A stretch of 64,000 nt of DNA, from positions 49,262 to 113,261 of the forward strand of contig AZLU01000028.1 of assembly GCA_002224055.1 (NCBI GenBank). The letters are read 5' to 3'. The notes under the pieces were generated by a model. It ran no database searches, was not told where the DNA came from, and worked only from the letters and a program-made list of their open reading frames with translations. Origin of the DNA: Pezizomycotina sp. ARF18. Lineage: Eukaryota; Ascomycota. Made by a program: the position numbers and the translations under genes. This document shows, one piece after another, positions 1 through 12,622 of the stretch (the stretch's first letter is position 1; each line of letters starts with the position of its first letter).

Positions 1-98
1 CAGGCTGTTTGTCTTCTTCATCGCAGTTTTTTGTCTCCTCGGCGGCATGCTTTTTGTCTTCTCGACCAGCAAGCTTTTGGTCTCCTCGACCAGCCGAC
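1..98 (-). repeat. 24-base tandem repeat coding an 8-residue charged repeat
   Basis: About four imperfect copies of a 24-base unit run from the window edge to base 98. On the minus strand they read as the octapeptides SAGRGDQK, LAGREDKK, HAAEETKN and CDEEDKQ. The unit length is a multiple of three, so the repeat keeps frame. It probably belongs to the charged C-terminal tail of the neighbouring CorA-like gene, but the link between 117 and about 400 crosses frame changes and is inferred. Confidence 0.6.
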
Positions 99-3000
99 TT
101 AGAATAGCCAGCCAACATGGTGGCTTTGGCTGGATTACGTAGCCTCTCACTGATATCGTCCCTCCGCCTCTGCTCAACATCGTTGCCCCACCATCAGCCT
201 GGGAGGGTAAGCAAGCTTTCCTTTAAGCCAGCTTTATTTCCCCTTTCATGCGGAACGGCTTGAATATACCTCAGAGACCGGCACTTATCCTTCCTTTGTG
301 TGGATTGTGCAGCTTGCTCTTTTGGTTCTTCCTCAGACGAGAGCAGAACCGTATTTTCTGCCTCATCGAGCTTTCGTCAAAGTCGTTATCATCCGACAGA
401 AGAGGATCAAGGTCATTTGCCTCGAGGTCGACATCAACGCCCGGCTCTTCTAGACGCGAGGATGGCTTTAAAAGAATCGACGAAGTCTTCCGGGGTGGAA
501 ATTACAGGATCTACCCCGAGCGCTTCTGCATGACCCCGATAACTCCGATGATGACGAGGAGCAAGAGTACCCCAGAAATAAAATACTCTTTTATATAGAG
601 GTGCTCCGCATCGGCGAAGGATTCGACGTTGATGCCAAAGATGCCCTGGGCGAATATAGCGACGGGAATATTGTTAGTCGCGAAAGTCGGCGATTGCGAA
701 TCTTCAAAACTGATACTACCATATTTCCGGCCCGGGATTATTAGTAGCACCAGAGGGAAAACTTGCAACTCACAGCGAGGAACGTCAAAGGCAGGAAAGA
801 AGTAATCCAGCTCAGCCTCCACATGGACATTCCAATTCGGCGGAAACGTGAGAATCTTGGGAGTTAACGTAGTTGAAAACCAGGTCAACCAGATTATCTG
901 TGCGCGCCTTCAGTTGCTTTCCATCTTTTTTTCTAACTTCGCCGATTTTGGTCAAGAGGTCTTCGGACATCTCCTTCAAAATCTTGTCATTGCAGTCGAA
1001 GTCTGGGTCACGTACCACTGTAACGGGAGATGGTCGCGACGTGAGATCGAGGATAGCTCCAAGAATATACACTGCTCGCGTCGCCCGCCGGAGATTTGGA
1101 GTGTAGGAATCGAGGGCAGAGTTCTGGGGGACAGAGCGTTCCTATGTCATTCGAAGGATTCAGTACACTATGAATGTAGGGGATGGGGCTTTATTTACGA
1201 CGTTACCCTCTGCTGTACACGCATGGCGCAGACCTGAACAAGCGGGGTCTAGATCTCGATCACATCTTTCAGGAGGAATAGACGACTGTCGCTGTATACC
1301 AATCCGTGACATGTAGTTAAGCGTAAAAGACGGCGGAAACGATACTTAGATGAATAACACCGTAAAATTGCCGTTAGAATCTTTTGTTCGGACGTAAGAT
1401 TTTTATCGGCTTCGCGGTCTGCAGACGGATGGGCAGGGACGTTGGACTCTCTTGGGAAGACCGAATCTGTTCGAGGTATGTCGGCTATGATGCAAAGATA
1501 GTCCTTCTTAGGGATTAAATCTTTGTCGCTCCGGTCGCTGAAGGCATCGTCGTCTGCGAGGCGTCGCGCTGAGGTCTGAACAAGGACGCTTCGGCGCTGG
1601 ACGAAGGTATGGAAATGCGTGCCCGTGCTTGTGTTATGAATTAAAAAATGGTAAGTAACTCACATATAATGTACTCCGCTTCGATAGCCTACTACGGTCT
1701 GTAGGATCTCTCTGGTCTCTTCGCATTCTCTCCTCGCGCATGCCAAACGGGTCTAGGAACTCGAACGTAAACATGACCCTCTTGACGTGTCTTTTCAGAG
1801 CCGATTCCCCTTGCCAGTGCCCGCTCTCTGTAGTAAATGCTGGAACCGAATGGTTCCCATGAAAACAATTTGGTATCTTTCGAACTGATTGTTTTGAGTT
1901 TCATTATTTCTAGATCGTTGCTGAACTTCCGGATTCAATTTGGCGATGCGAGCTAAAACAGGATCGCGTTGAGACAAACCCACCGCGAAATTTTGCCATG
2001 TCCTCTCTGCCTGTTGCCCAACAAAGGAAACTGTCGTCCCCAACGCCTAGATTGACTTCTGCAATTCAAAAGCAGCATCCAGAATTTCAAAAGGCTTTGG
2101 TGCAGTTATTAAGGTAACTATGGTATACAAACGATTTCCTCCCGTGTTAGTCCAGGCGCGATTCTAAAGATAGATCATGATGCTTGTGACATGGAAATAG
2201 ATATTGAGAATTCCGTAATAGTAGATTGGGTGTGGAGGAAGCAGGTAGTAGTGCTGTCTGGCACACCGTACACCTACTATATTTACGGTATCTCATTCCG
2301 CTGTAGGACTTTCTCACTTACATGACAGCGCAGCTTCCAAACTTCTCCGATAGTTCGAGAGATTGGTCCAAGTTTGAAGGCCGTATCACTCATCCGCGGC
2401 AGGTGCTCTTCTCTTCGCTTTCCTGGCAGATTGGCAGATAGTTCTCCTCGAACGAAGCTTCGAAGCTGTATCCAGGTTTGCGAATTGTTGCAAAAATGGT
2501 GCGGCCATTTTAGCTATACCCTAAAACCAGGGAGTGTCCAAGCTACTAGTATGGATTAGAACGTATCAGTCTTACCTTCAGCGATAGCCGTACGGGAAAG
2601 AAGTTTCTTTATAGTAATTACAACCGCCCTCATTGACCAACTTTTCTGCGCCGCTTTCACTCGAGCTTAGCTCCCTCGCAATCCTCTTCACTTTCTCGCC
2701 CAGTATGCGGCCATATACTCGGAACCTTGATGTCACCCCATCGGCGTCCGTAGGCCGGGATGAATTGTCAAGTGGTCCTGGGTCGTATCGTAGGTCGCTG
2801 GGCGGTTTGGTGTTCATATTTGTGAGCGGCCTGCTTAAGCAGTTCGCGGCGCTCTATCTCAAGCCTCTCGACATCACTCTTGATACCGCTATCATGGCTG
2901 GACGCAGCAGGATAGCTTCGACCCAGATCTAACCAGGACTGCACCGTTCCTGGAAACACGACTGGTGTTATGGGACCTCGCTGAGAGTTTGTGTAATCAT

Positions 3001-3609
3001 TATAACCTCTGCAGAGATCCTCTTTCGATAGACTAGAGCGATCGAGACGCTATCGTCATCGTCGTTATCATTATCAGACGCTGAGCTGTCCCGATCGTCT
3101 CAGAGTCCCGCTGGGCGTAGAGTCGCTGCAGTCTTCATCATCGGCCACGGTATTAACTGTCTGCCTCACGCGTTCTTTCCCTTTATCCTCCTGTCATCGG
3201 ATTGGCGCGGATTCGACTACGTTTTCCTGGAGTGTTTCCCGCTGGCTTCGTTTAAGTCTTCCCTGATCTTGCTTAGAGGATCTCTACTTACTTTACCCTC
3301 CGTGTCCGAATTCGATGGCAGTCGCGACCCAGATCCAAGGCTCCGCGCGGCCGGGGCGTCCCAAGCCGAGGGCCTGCCGGGTCCGAAAACGTCGGGAATA
3401 ACATCAAACCCGTAGCAAACGTAATGTTCTTCTTCCAGGGAAACCGCCTTGATATTTGGATCGTCATGCGGCTGTCTCATGACCGTCGAAGGCGGCCCTT
3501 GGGTGTCGCCATCGGCATCGGTTTCTCTATCACGTCGGGGCTGATGATACGGATCCGTTATCCTGGTCCTCGGCAGTGGCATCGATTCGCTTCTACTCAC
3601 TGGTCGCAT
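1..3609 (-). pseudogene. CorA-like Mg2+ transporter family protein, interrupted, partial at left edge
   Basis: The C-terminal half is recognisable as the membrane part of fungal CorA-like proteins. A helical stretch ending DNLVDLVFNYVNSQDS (about 1072-860) leads to the first membrane segment SFLPLTFLA. A 128-base intron follows (646-773, donor GTGAGT, branch GACTAAC), then FGINVESF, the family's GMN-type pore loop with Ile for Met, and a second membrane segment GVLLLLVIIGVIGV ending near 515. Joined across the intron the pore region matches the family, but one frame slip lies near 845. An acidic tail (VDVDLEANDLDPLL) and the octapeptide repeat follow toward the window edge. Upstream open stretches at 3609-3217, 2959-2578 and 2043-1692 are charged and proline-rich, as in the cytosolic N-terminus of these proteins. 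Joining them to the same gene, and the start at 3609, is inference. Several frame changes suggest a decayed copy. Family members move divalent cations across membranes. Confidence 0.6.
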
Positions 3610-4789
3610 CCTGAAAATTTCGAACCTTGTATAGCTTATACAACTAATAGCATTTCTTGAAGAAAAAGATGTTTTTTTGGAGATTCAGTAGGCTGCGTGA
3701 AGCGAGTACTTCAACAAATTGTTTTAACATTCCAGCCTCGCCTCATCTCCGCATGGAGGCTCTAATGCATAATTATCTTCTCTCTGCATCCAATGGGACT
3801 TCGAGCTACTAGGTCTTAAAACCGTGCCATGCACCCAATGTTAGAAATGCCAATGCTGTACGCGACTTCGGGTTGAAACCAGAATTAACAGGTCAAAAAA
3901 TACTGTCGAGGTGTAGTGTAGTCACTATGAAAAGCAACTCACTGTATAATGGATCTATCAAAGTAGTAATAGTAAATAGGGATGAAATCGAGTCCCCCCC
4001 TGTTCGACTAACTAACCTCCTCAAAGGAGGAGGGAGAACTAGCTTCTTTATATACACAGCTTTTCACCAGGAGGTGCCAGGATACCAAAAACGAGCACAC
4101 CAGGGGCGCGCCCCGCACGCAGTATTCTGGCACGAAAACACGTGATGCTCCCGTGCTCGACGACAATACAAGATTGAACACTATTAACTCACACACATCG
4201 AGGTCTCGGACATCCGTAAACATTTCTTTCACGTTGCCCGACATCCAGACCTAGATTTTTGCGAAATGAAACCAGCGTCAGATGTATTCATGTACATCCA
4301 GGTAAACTGGGACAATGAGGGTTTATCCAAACCCTCTCCAGGCATAGCTAAGGGAGCAGCTTCAAGGGAACACTTCGTGGATGGAAAGTCATACATTTAC
4401 CTTTTACAAGGCTGGGAACCCCTTAAGTGCATCTTCCAGGCCCTTAAGGGAGATTCCCGACAGGAAACAAAGGATACTTCAACCAGCTTATCCCAGGAGA
4501 TAGTCTCCTTCCTAGTAATTGTTTTGAGCATGTCCGTTGACACTCCCGTGTGATCGAGATTTACACCTGTAGTCTACTTTCGTGCCGAGAGGAGATTGAC
4601 GATGGATGCCGCCGCAGGGTAGCAAGTGTCCATGGGGATCTCAGGGCGGGAGCTTGTCGCTCTGACATATTGAAGAATTCCGATGAAGTTAATATCAGGT
4701 CAATGAGGATTTTCTACGCCGGTCTGAACAGCGTAGAGGACTGATAGTCTGTAGCCCTCATCGATGGTAAATTAAGGGGAGCCCTATGG
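3610..4789. other. Intergenic stretch, nothing recognised
   Basis: Only short open stretches are present on either strand, the longest being 95 codons at 4266-4553 with no recognisable motif. A perfect 12-base GC palindrome at 4103-4114 seems incidental. Confidence 0.5.
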
Positions 4790-7340
4790 TTCTAACTCAA
4801 ATTTATATAGAAACACGCTCCAATAGGCACCTTTCCAAAGCGAGCTAGAAATGATGAACGGCAAAGCTGGCGGAGGTGCGGTGAGTCAGGTCCGTGACCG
4901 TGTTGATACCCGTAAATGCAGTATATGCAGGTTTTTAGCTGAAGTTGAACACGCTCCCTCACCACGAAATCCACCTGATTTGAAACGCGTAACTTCAGGC
5001 TCTATTAGTTGCAAAAATTGTAAAAGTTGAGGACCGGTGCTAAATAGACTTTCTTCATGACATACTAAGTAGTCTGAGTCTAAGCTTGAAAATAACCGAT
5101 CGTGGTTCAAGGAGCAGCGTCACGGTAGCGCCTCGGGGTTTAAAATCACATTGATTAAGTCGTCCTACGGATTTATTCTAATATATTGAAACGGAAAAAG
5201 AATCAAAAGGCAGGAAGAGAGCAATAAAGAAAGGAAAGAAAACCAATAGGCTGACAAGCCTAGCTAATTGCGCGAAGAGATAGATTCTCCATCGGCGTCA
5301 ATTGCATGAGCACAGTTCCTATGAGCACACGAGTTTGCTTTATCTCCAACCCAGTAGCCGTTCCGTGATACATATCTGTGCGTCTCCAGCAACCTCCACA
5401 TACCCTTAGATCCGATATATGCAAATGAATGTCAAGCTCGAGTCTCACTCCGCTCTTCAGCAACGCCGCCGGCTCTCCACGCAGTCCGGCTTCAACGGCG
5501 TTGTGAATTGCCCGTAAGCAAGGCCCTTTCCCTCTGAGTCGTGACTCCCAGTAGAGAGCACTATGAGCATCGAAAACCTTCAGTCGGAGGTTTGAAAGCC
5601 TCGGGCAGCGCGCCGCAAGCCCAGTAAGATCTTCGAGAAGATATTCTCAGAGCGGTTAAGAACGATGATAAACTCCACGGACTCGATGTTCACAAAGCTA
5701 CCAGGTTGGAATCCAGGTTAGACAAGCTCCACCGCTCCAAGGATGTTTTGCGCCCTAGGTCGTAGCCATTACGGCGCGAGTATCTTTCAAGCAGTCCACT
5801 GAGACCGCAATCTGCCGCAAATTTGGAGCTAGACCTGGGATTACCTCACTCCAGAACCTCGAGGCCATGCCTGCGTATGCTTGCTGCGATTCGAAGCTGT
5901 GCGGCCCGATCATCATTGGCGAAGATGGAGTTCCTGAAGACAACTTTGGGTCGTCAGATTACTCCTGAGGGGCTAGAAATTGTGAATAGTCTTCCGCATA
6001 GTACGAAGACAAGTAATTCAATAACTCGGTGTCGATGTGAGACGCTTGATGATTTTAAGGCGCGCACTCGCCGTTTTTATAGCGGTCCACACCCTTGAGC
6101 TATCGGCTACAATTTCCTGAACTGCTCGGGTAAGTAAAGCGTGCTGATGTTTTGGCTATTAATACCTCTAGCCGTTGAAGCTTCTTGATGGTGGTGCAAG
6201 CCCCTTCATGTCGCATTTCAGTAACATCAAGCGTTCGAATATCCAGCGTAGCCTGGTTGGATAAAGAGAGTATTCCATCTAGGGAAATTTGCTAGAGCAA
6301 ACCTTGAGAAACCTTAAGTTAGGAGACCGGTCTATAGCGCTCGCAATCGCTCCTGAATAGGTGCAATATCTGCCTCTTGTGGCCGGGCATGCAATTTATT
6401 TGCAACGACGACACGCCTGCCGCATAGCAGAGGTACGTGATTGATTCGAATATTCTTCGGCGAGAAATAGTTTGAGTTCCACGTCGGGCTTCATCGAAAG
6501 CAGGGTTTTCATAAATGCCCCAAACCCAAGTATTGACTTTCGGTCGGGCAGATGACGTAAAGGCTGAGAACTTGTAAACAGGTCATCGCACCTAGCAACG
6601 AATGAATCGCCGGCCCGTGAGCGTAGCGAAGTCATTGCGGTGAGCAGATTCGTCTTCCCTACATAATAATCATGAGTTCGATTTCCAACCCCTTTACGTG
6701 CGGAAAACACACTTCGGACGTGCCCATCCTCAAAGCCTTCATCAGCATGCGAGTGTACGTTGGCCGCTTCCTATGCCGGAGGAAAGGATCGATCGGGTAA
6801 TTTGCTATCCCTTTCGCATGGGATTCTTTAGGAGGAAACGAACCAGCTTCGGCGTAATGGGCGGGAGCTCGTGGATTTTTTCGCTCAGGAAATCATACGC
6901 CCTATCTGCGCGGGTGATGTACACAAACAGATGAACGGCAGCGCACATATGAAACCGGCTGCGGGCGCCCCTACAGCGTTTTCGGGATGATCTATCCACG
7001 AATCGTTCACGCCCAAGAGATCGTCCGAAGGGGGGAACGTAACAGGGCCGAGGCCCAAGCGGTTGAGGTCGCGCCTGTCAGCGAACGGAAACTGAAGCCT
7101 TAGGTGGCCGAAAATGAGGTCCTTCGCGAGCTGCCTCCATCTCCTACTGACACTTGCCGCGTTTCTCGAATCGCGTCCGGGTCCGAGCTATTTTTTTCGG
7201 GGTTAGACTGTTGGTGCTTATTCATAAGAATTTTGCGGAAATTTCTCGGACGCAACAGACTTAGAAGTCAGATATCTGAACCAACAACTCGTTTGGAAGA
7301 ATATCTATTGCATTCTGGCGAAGATTCCGCGGCGATAACA
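4790..7340 (-). pseudogene. F-box protein remnant (minus strand)
   Basis: Near 7315-7265 the minus strand reads DILPNELLVQISDF, which fits the start of an F-box. This is the roughly 45-residue motif that docks substrate adaptors to Skp1 in SCF ubiquitin ligases. Downstream pieces in different frames include DRRDLNRLGL (about 7080) and KLVRFLLKNP (about 6830), the usual 'read the residues, then LVR.LLxxP' start of the C-terminal region in fungal F-box proteins. Further leucine-rich open pieces continue at 6710-6396, 5943-5755 and 5463-5260. Many frame changes and stops interrupt it, so it is best regarded as a pseudogene. The start codon is not certain and the lower limit near 4790 is only where leucine-rich pieces fade. 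It is divergent to another F-box remnant at 7778. The substrate cannot be predicted. Confidence 0.5.
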
Positions 7341-7777
7341 CTTGAGCAAATTATATAGACCATTTACGTAATTTTACATGATCATTCTTGAGTATTTCTA
7401 CGCTTAATGAAGAAAATAGGGTCGGCTCGCTTCTTATTGGTGTGGATTCTGCGTTTTCCGGCCTTGATCTCCGCAAGGCTGAGAAGGCGCACTGGTTTTC
7501 GAAGCTTCCTCCAGCTGAAAGCCAGAAAACTCCTGAGGGGCGTTGAAAAAACAGGAGCTAATCTTCGCAATCGTTTCTGGAATAATAGCGGTCTCTGATG
7601 TTTACCCCTTGCCTCCAAGAAAATACGTCGTGTTGGGAACAGTGGCAGTGTCCCATCCTCTTCCGGAGATCCGCTGACAAAGTTCTTACGACATGAAGAA
7701 GCGGAATTAGATGTGCCGATGCGACGACGCGACAACGATTACACGAAGATGAAATGTACCTAGCCAATAACTGCGCA

Positions 7778-8840
7778 ATGGATCATTGCGAGAAAGAGCG
7801 AGACAACGAGCCCGAACATCGGGTAGAAGGAGTCCCCAGTGCTCCTTCAAGGAGCCACACTTCGTCTTTAGCCTTTCTTCCCGGGGAACTGTTCTTAGAC
7901 ATCATAGATCGGGTAAGTACTACGAATTGACTCTTATTCGAACCCAGAAAACCTGATGTGGCATAAAATCGAAGTTATCAACCACAGATCTCAGAGCTCT
8001 AAGCGCGTCTGCCAAGCAATCAAAGGGCGAATACCGCCCCATTATTTTCGCAGAATCAAGATATCGTTCACAAAACCGAAGAGCTACGCGTATTTCTACA
8101 CGAGTACTGCAAGATATCCTACAAGGCGCCCCTCTCATCCCTTTTCCTCAGAATTGGAAGAGCAGGATTATGGGAAGTTTGCCCCAGGCTGAACGAGAGT
8201 CGGCATCCGACCTGTTGGGCCTTCTACTCCACACTCTCGATGCCAAAGTACTCCGCCGAGACTTTATATCTGCCCAGGAACTCATGTTTGTACTAAACGT
8301 CCCTGACGCATTCTCTAAACTTTACATTGCCAGCGATAACCTAAACTTCAATTCCAACGTCGCAGCCTTCGGCGATCGCATCCTTCCGCGACTACGAGAC
8401 GCGACTCCACGTGTCAAACCCCTACGCGTCACCGCGCTGCCTCGAAGTCCGCAGACTCAGATTTAGTACCGCACGCGCTGGACGTATCTGCCGCTTGTGG
8501 TCGCTCAAGGCACTTGGAAGAGATATCGACGTTCACGTCGCCATTTTTTCTGCCGATAGGCGAATATTCTGCCGCTTCTCCGGTAGTAACCGTTTGGATG
8601 CTCTCCAGGATATCGCTCCGTCACGGTGCGACTATATGGCGCTTGCAGACCGTGGACAGAGGAAGAGCATGCGGGCTTATTGAATCGATCACAAAGCTCA
8701 CAGCTAGCACGGTTTACGGAGCTGAAGCGCGTTTTACCCCAAGTGGACAATCCGTATTCGCCAGGGGGGTCGAGGTATCCAAAAACATATTGCATAGGCC
8801 CCGGGATCGGAGTCATCCGACTACTGGTATAGAGGTGTTA
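7778..8840 (+). pseudogene. F-box protein remnant (plus strand)
   Basis: The ATG at 7778 opens a short acidic leader followed by LAFLPGELFLDIIDR, a good F-box start (LPxELxLxI). The exon ends at 7912 with a GTAAGT donor. The next AG is only 35 bases away, so the real acceptor is probably a later one (near 7995). Downstream, leucine-rich pieces appear in more than one frame: one of 98 codons at 8170-8466 and another at 8411-8683 (RCLEVRRLRF). This mixture of frames means the copy is interrupted. It lies head to head with the F-box remnant that starts near 7340, so the two could once have shared a promoter region. An SCF-adaptor role is known for the family; nothing here shows the target. Confidence 0.5.
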
Positions 8841-11800
8841 TAAAGCGATATACTTCGAGCAAGTACGCTTAGCATATGGCATCATAATGAGGAATCACTC
8901 TCATGCGCTTGAACACCTTTACTGCTCGTATTACGTTATGGTATTTTCGTTTGTCGAAATGACAAACGCTATACTTGAACGGCCTACGCACATGCTTTCA
9001 ATTCTTTTGTGATATATGTCAGAGCGCCCTGTATATAAGAGGTCCCATTCCCCCTGTCCATCTCCTAGGACATCTACGTCCATCCATATACTCCAATCTA
9101 TGTAGTCTCATCCCATATTCCAGTGCCCCAACAATATATTCTATCCAATTGAACATAAGCCGTTACATAAGGGGTTCGCCACGTATCGTTCAAACGGGGG
9201 CACGCTACTAGAACTAGAACTTGCCAGCTAAATTTTATCCCTAATACTAGCAAGATTGCGAGCCAAAAACGAAACAAAGAACATGATACAAAGAACATGA
9301 TAATCTTTAGGACAAGGAGCTCATCTTTAAGGAGTCTATGCTCAACCATGCAATCTCTATATTGCAAATCGAAGATAGGCCAGTTTTGTGAAGCTAGGTA
9401 ACCCCAGGTGTGCAAGAGGTTGAAGGGGATTTCGAAGAACCTATCCACTGAGATTGTGCTCCACTGAGCTTTCGATGAAGGACTCGTGAAAATGCAAAAA
9501 ATTTAAGGAGAAGTTTCTAATTGAGGAGACGAGATATGGACGAGACTTTTCGAATATTACTTACAGGACTCCTAGGTTCACGACGAAGAAAGCGCTGGAG
9601 CCTGCGAAAATGACCATGCGAGACTCACCGAAAATGATCATTCAGGGTCATACTTACTCCATAGATTAGTAAGATTGTCTTCGTAATATCATGTTTGATA
9701 GTCTGAAGTAAGTTTTCATGGGGGAAACCACGGTCATGGTCTGTGATGCCTGCAGAGGCAACGGGCGCGTTTCCGGAACTATTGTCGGCGACCTTAAGTC
9801 AATTCAAGGGGTCTGGTGATTACCTTCCAGCTCATCATCTAGGCCTCATCTAGGCTCTCTGGGTCGTACCAAGGGTTTCCCTAGAATAGAATTTGTTGTA
9901 AGCACGTCTTCATGAATAGTAGTGAATCGTAACATACGAATAAATTTAAACTAAGAGCAGCAAAGAGCCCCGCGGGCCACGATGTGACCATGAACAGACA
10001 TATAATTGGTTGTATTACTTTGAAGTTTAAATTGCTTATAAAAATTTACGTGAGCGTTGGCAAGGAATATCGGGGCCACGATCCGAAATTTCTAAACACG
10101 CTACCAAGTCAATGTCAGCGACATGGCTTTCAGATTGCGCCTGTACCCTGAACATCGCTCCATTCCATCGGCAATGAGTCCCGGTGCAAACATACTCGCC
10201 AGCATTTGGCTTTTTAAATTGCCACAAGTAACGGCTCTTCACCATTAGGCGAGGCCTGTGAGAAACGTTTGGGAGGCGTCTTTCGGTTATCGTGCACCAC
10301 ATCAGGCAAGAGAAACCTTCTCGTGAAAACTGAAATCTCAAGACAAGCTGCCTGAATCTGTACTTAGGGCTTACACGAGGGTATTTTTATTTTAAAATGT
10401 ATGGAAGGGGTAAGGATCTTCTAGAAGCGCTGGCAGGCCCGACGAGCTCATGGGAAAAATCCAGCTTCTATTAACTATAAACAAAAATGACCAGGATGTT
10501 ACTTGCATGACTCGTCTTTTATTGGCCGGTGATAGTGAGAATAAGCTTCGAGCTAATAAGAACTGCCCGTAGACATCTTACTCGCAAACGGGCTGCGAGC
10601 CTGGACGGGGGATGGCCATGTTAGATTGTCGACCTCCAGAGGAAACGCTCGCCAAGTCGTCAAATGAAACCATCTACCTATAGTCCCACTCTCTCCTTCC
10701 TGAATATCCTTCTACGCGAGATAATAAATTGGAAATCCTGACTATTTCGGAACCTGTGTTTTTCCATTTTTAAGAGGAACTGCCAATAGGAAGTTTCTAA
10801 GGCCTGATAAACGGATCGGCTTATCCGCGCTCGGACCCTCTCCAGAAACTCAAACGGCCATCTAGATATCTTGGCTTATGCTTTGACGAACTCGTCACCT
10901 CGTCCCCTTGTTACCTTGCTCGGAGCTTCGGAACCAATATTTCTCGATAACAGGATCTATGTATATGTAGCCAGCCTCGCTCGAGCTCCCAAGCAGGTAG
11001 CCTATCAAGAGAGGAGTCAAGATAAATAAATATTCAACTCTGATTATATTTCAAAATCGCCCCCTGTCGTTATTTCGAGCCAAAAGAATATCAAAATATT
11101 CATCTTTCCTTTATATTCACCTCCATATCCACCGATTATGGATATGGAGCTGAATATGAAGTGAAGGCAAACATTTACTTAAAACGATAGTTATACATGC
11201 TTTACGTGCCTGTAGGCGTATAATTAGTAGAACTTTTTAACTTAATATATATGTACGTATAACTAACCTGCGGATGGCGCGAATTTGCGGCATTTGCCAA
11301 TATATCGACAGGGGTTCGGATAGCCCCGCTTTACCGTATATATATAAAATAAGAGGTTACCGAAAAAGATACATTTTAATCAGGAGTTGTTTGAAAAAGG
11401 ATTTTTTTTTTATAAAAAATATTCATGTTCGAAGGCGGAGATGAGATATTGACTCCGCCTGTTAGTATCGTGAACTTGGGCCTTCCTGGTTCTTCTGCTT
11501 ACCGATTGGTTTAATTTGCCGTCCAGTAGATCCCAGATGCCCAGCAAGAAAGCGGGCTCCGCTAGGGTTAATCGTTCTTGCTTAGCTCCTTGGGGTTTTG
11601 ATGTCATTGGGCGTTGTGATGCATGCGCCAATGTTTCTGATTCCGCGCTTGTACCTGAAATCACGGTTTGACCGGACTATTCCGAATTTGTGGGCTTCAG
11701 AAGAGCATGGTTTCTGAAAACAGATGGAGCTCAGATCGGTCTGACTCCCACAACTTTTCACGATAGCAAATGAACCTACCGAAAGCAATCACTTCTGACA

Positions 11801-11949
11801 GAAGTGCCAAGTACCAGAGCATCATTCTCGGATAGAACGTCTCATTGTATTTTGGAAATCAACCTTGCTCAAACTACTGTCGGGCAGTAGGTTGTTTATC
11901 TGGTAGTGAGCTATGCCATCTAATCTGATAGAGAGCATAACATAAGGAA
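8841..11949. other. Long gene-poor stretch
   Basis: About 3.1 kb without a recognisable gene. The best open piece is 101 codons on the minus strand at 10341-10036, with a CTGTHC-WNG motif and four or more cysteines that I could not assign. A 116-codon minus-strand piece at 9448-9098 is hydrophobic and looks accidental. The part from about 11030 to 11410 is markedly AT-rich with T and A runs. A further 84-codon minus piece lies at 11664-11410. Confidence 0.5.
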
Positions 11950-12147
11950 CTTCAACCAATCATGGAATATTTTTGGAGCTCAGAGAAAGGTATATAAAGG
12001 TCTATCCATTGCTGTTCTAGTCCAAAATCATCCTCTCATCCTCACCAGCTTCTCTCTACACCTCTACATCCTCAGCAAGCCTCTCTCTGCAACCGTTCTT
12101 TTCCACTAAACACCAAGACAAAAAAGTCTCCCATACCAGTATCAACC
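11950..12147 (+). promoter_or_regulatory. Promoter and CT-rich leader of a small secreted protein gene
   Basis: A CCAAT-type box lies at about 11954-11959 and a TATA box (TATATAAAGG) at 11991-12000. They are followed by a pyrimidine-rich leader from about 12030 to 12115 and the ATG at 12148. This arrangement is typical of strongly expressed fungal genes for secreted proteins. The promoter looks sharper than the coding region it serves. Confidence 0.65.
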
Positions 12148-12622
12148 ATGCAGATCACCGCTATTCTCTCTGTCCTTTCCTTGCCGCCGTCGCGGTTGCC
12201 GGCCTGTCGCCGAGCCGGTACTTCCGTCTCCACCAGCCTCTCGAGAAGCGCGCTGCCCAGCACACGGGAACCCACTGCAACATGTCCGCATGCGGGTCAG
12301 GACGTCGGCTCCAGGCACGGTGACATCGACGACGCCATCGCCGATCTCATGAGCTACTTGCAACAACGGCAACTTCCGCACATGCCAAGCGCGTCGCCTC
12401 CAAGCAGGTCAACGGCGTCATCGCCTACGCCTGCAACAGCTTCTGCAGGCAGGACTACCTCCTGCCAGGACGCCGGGTGGTCCCTCGCCCGCGTCCGCAA
12501 CACCTGCAACTGGCAGAGGATGGGTTGGGATTCCCAGGAGAGCAGGGGCAGCTGTACGCGTATAGCTACAGCGACGAGAACCCGTGCGGATGGGATACTC
12601 CCAGGGTGTCACCTACCGCTAA
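12148..12622 (+). pseudogene. Small cysteine-rich secreted protein, broken copy
   Basis: The ATG follows a clear TATA box and CT-rich leader. The start codes a hydrophobic signal-peptide-like stretch and, in the frame that fits best, a Kex2-type LEKR site. Cysteine-containing pieces follow (THCNMSACGSG, YACNSFC, NENPCGW-like) and a short C-terminus ending near 12622. The length of about 150 residues suits a secreted effector, antimicrobial or killer-toxin-like protein, but no family can be assigned with confidence. The reading frame is broken in several places, which are not itemised here because a toxin relationship cannot be excluded. The intact promoter with a broken body suggests either recent loss or sequence error. 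Confidence 0.5.

Noticed and set aside
4103-4114. 12-base GC palindrome GGGGCGCGCCCC
   Set aside because: Isolated; no partner copy or gene context suggests an operator or element end.
12148-12622. KP4-type killer toxin assignment
   Set aside because: Some cysteine spacing is suggestive, but the order of motifs does not clearly match; left as an unassigned cysteine-rich secreted protein.
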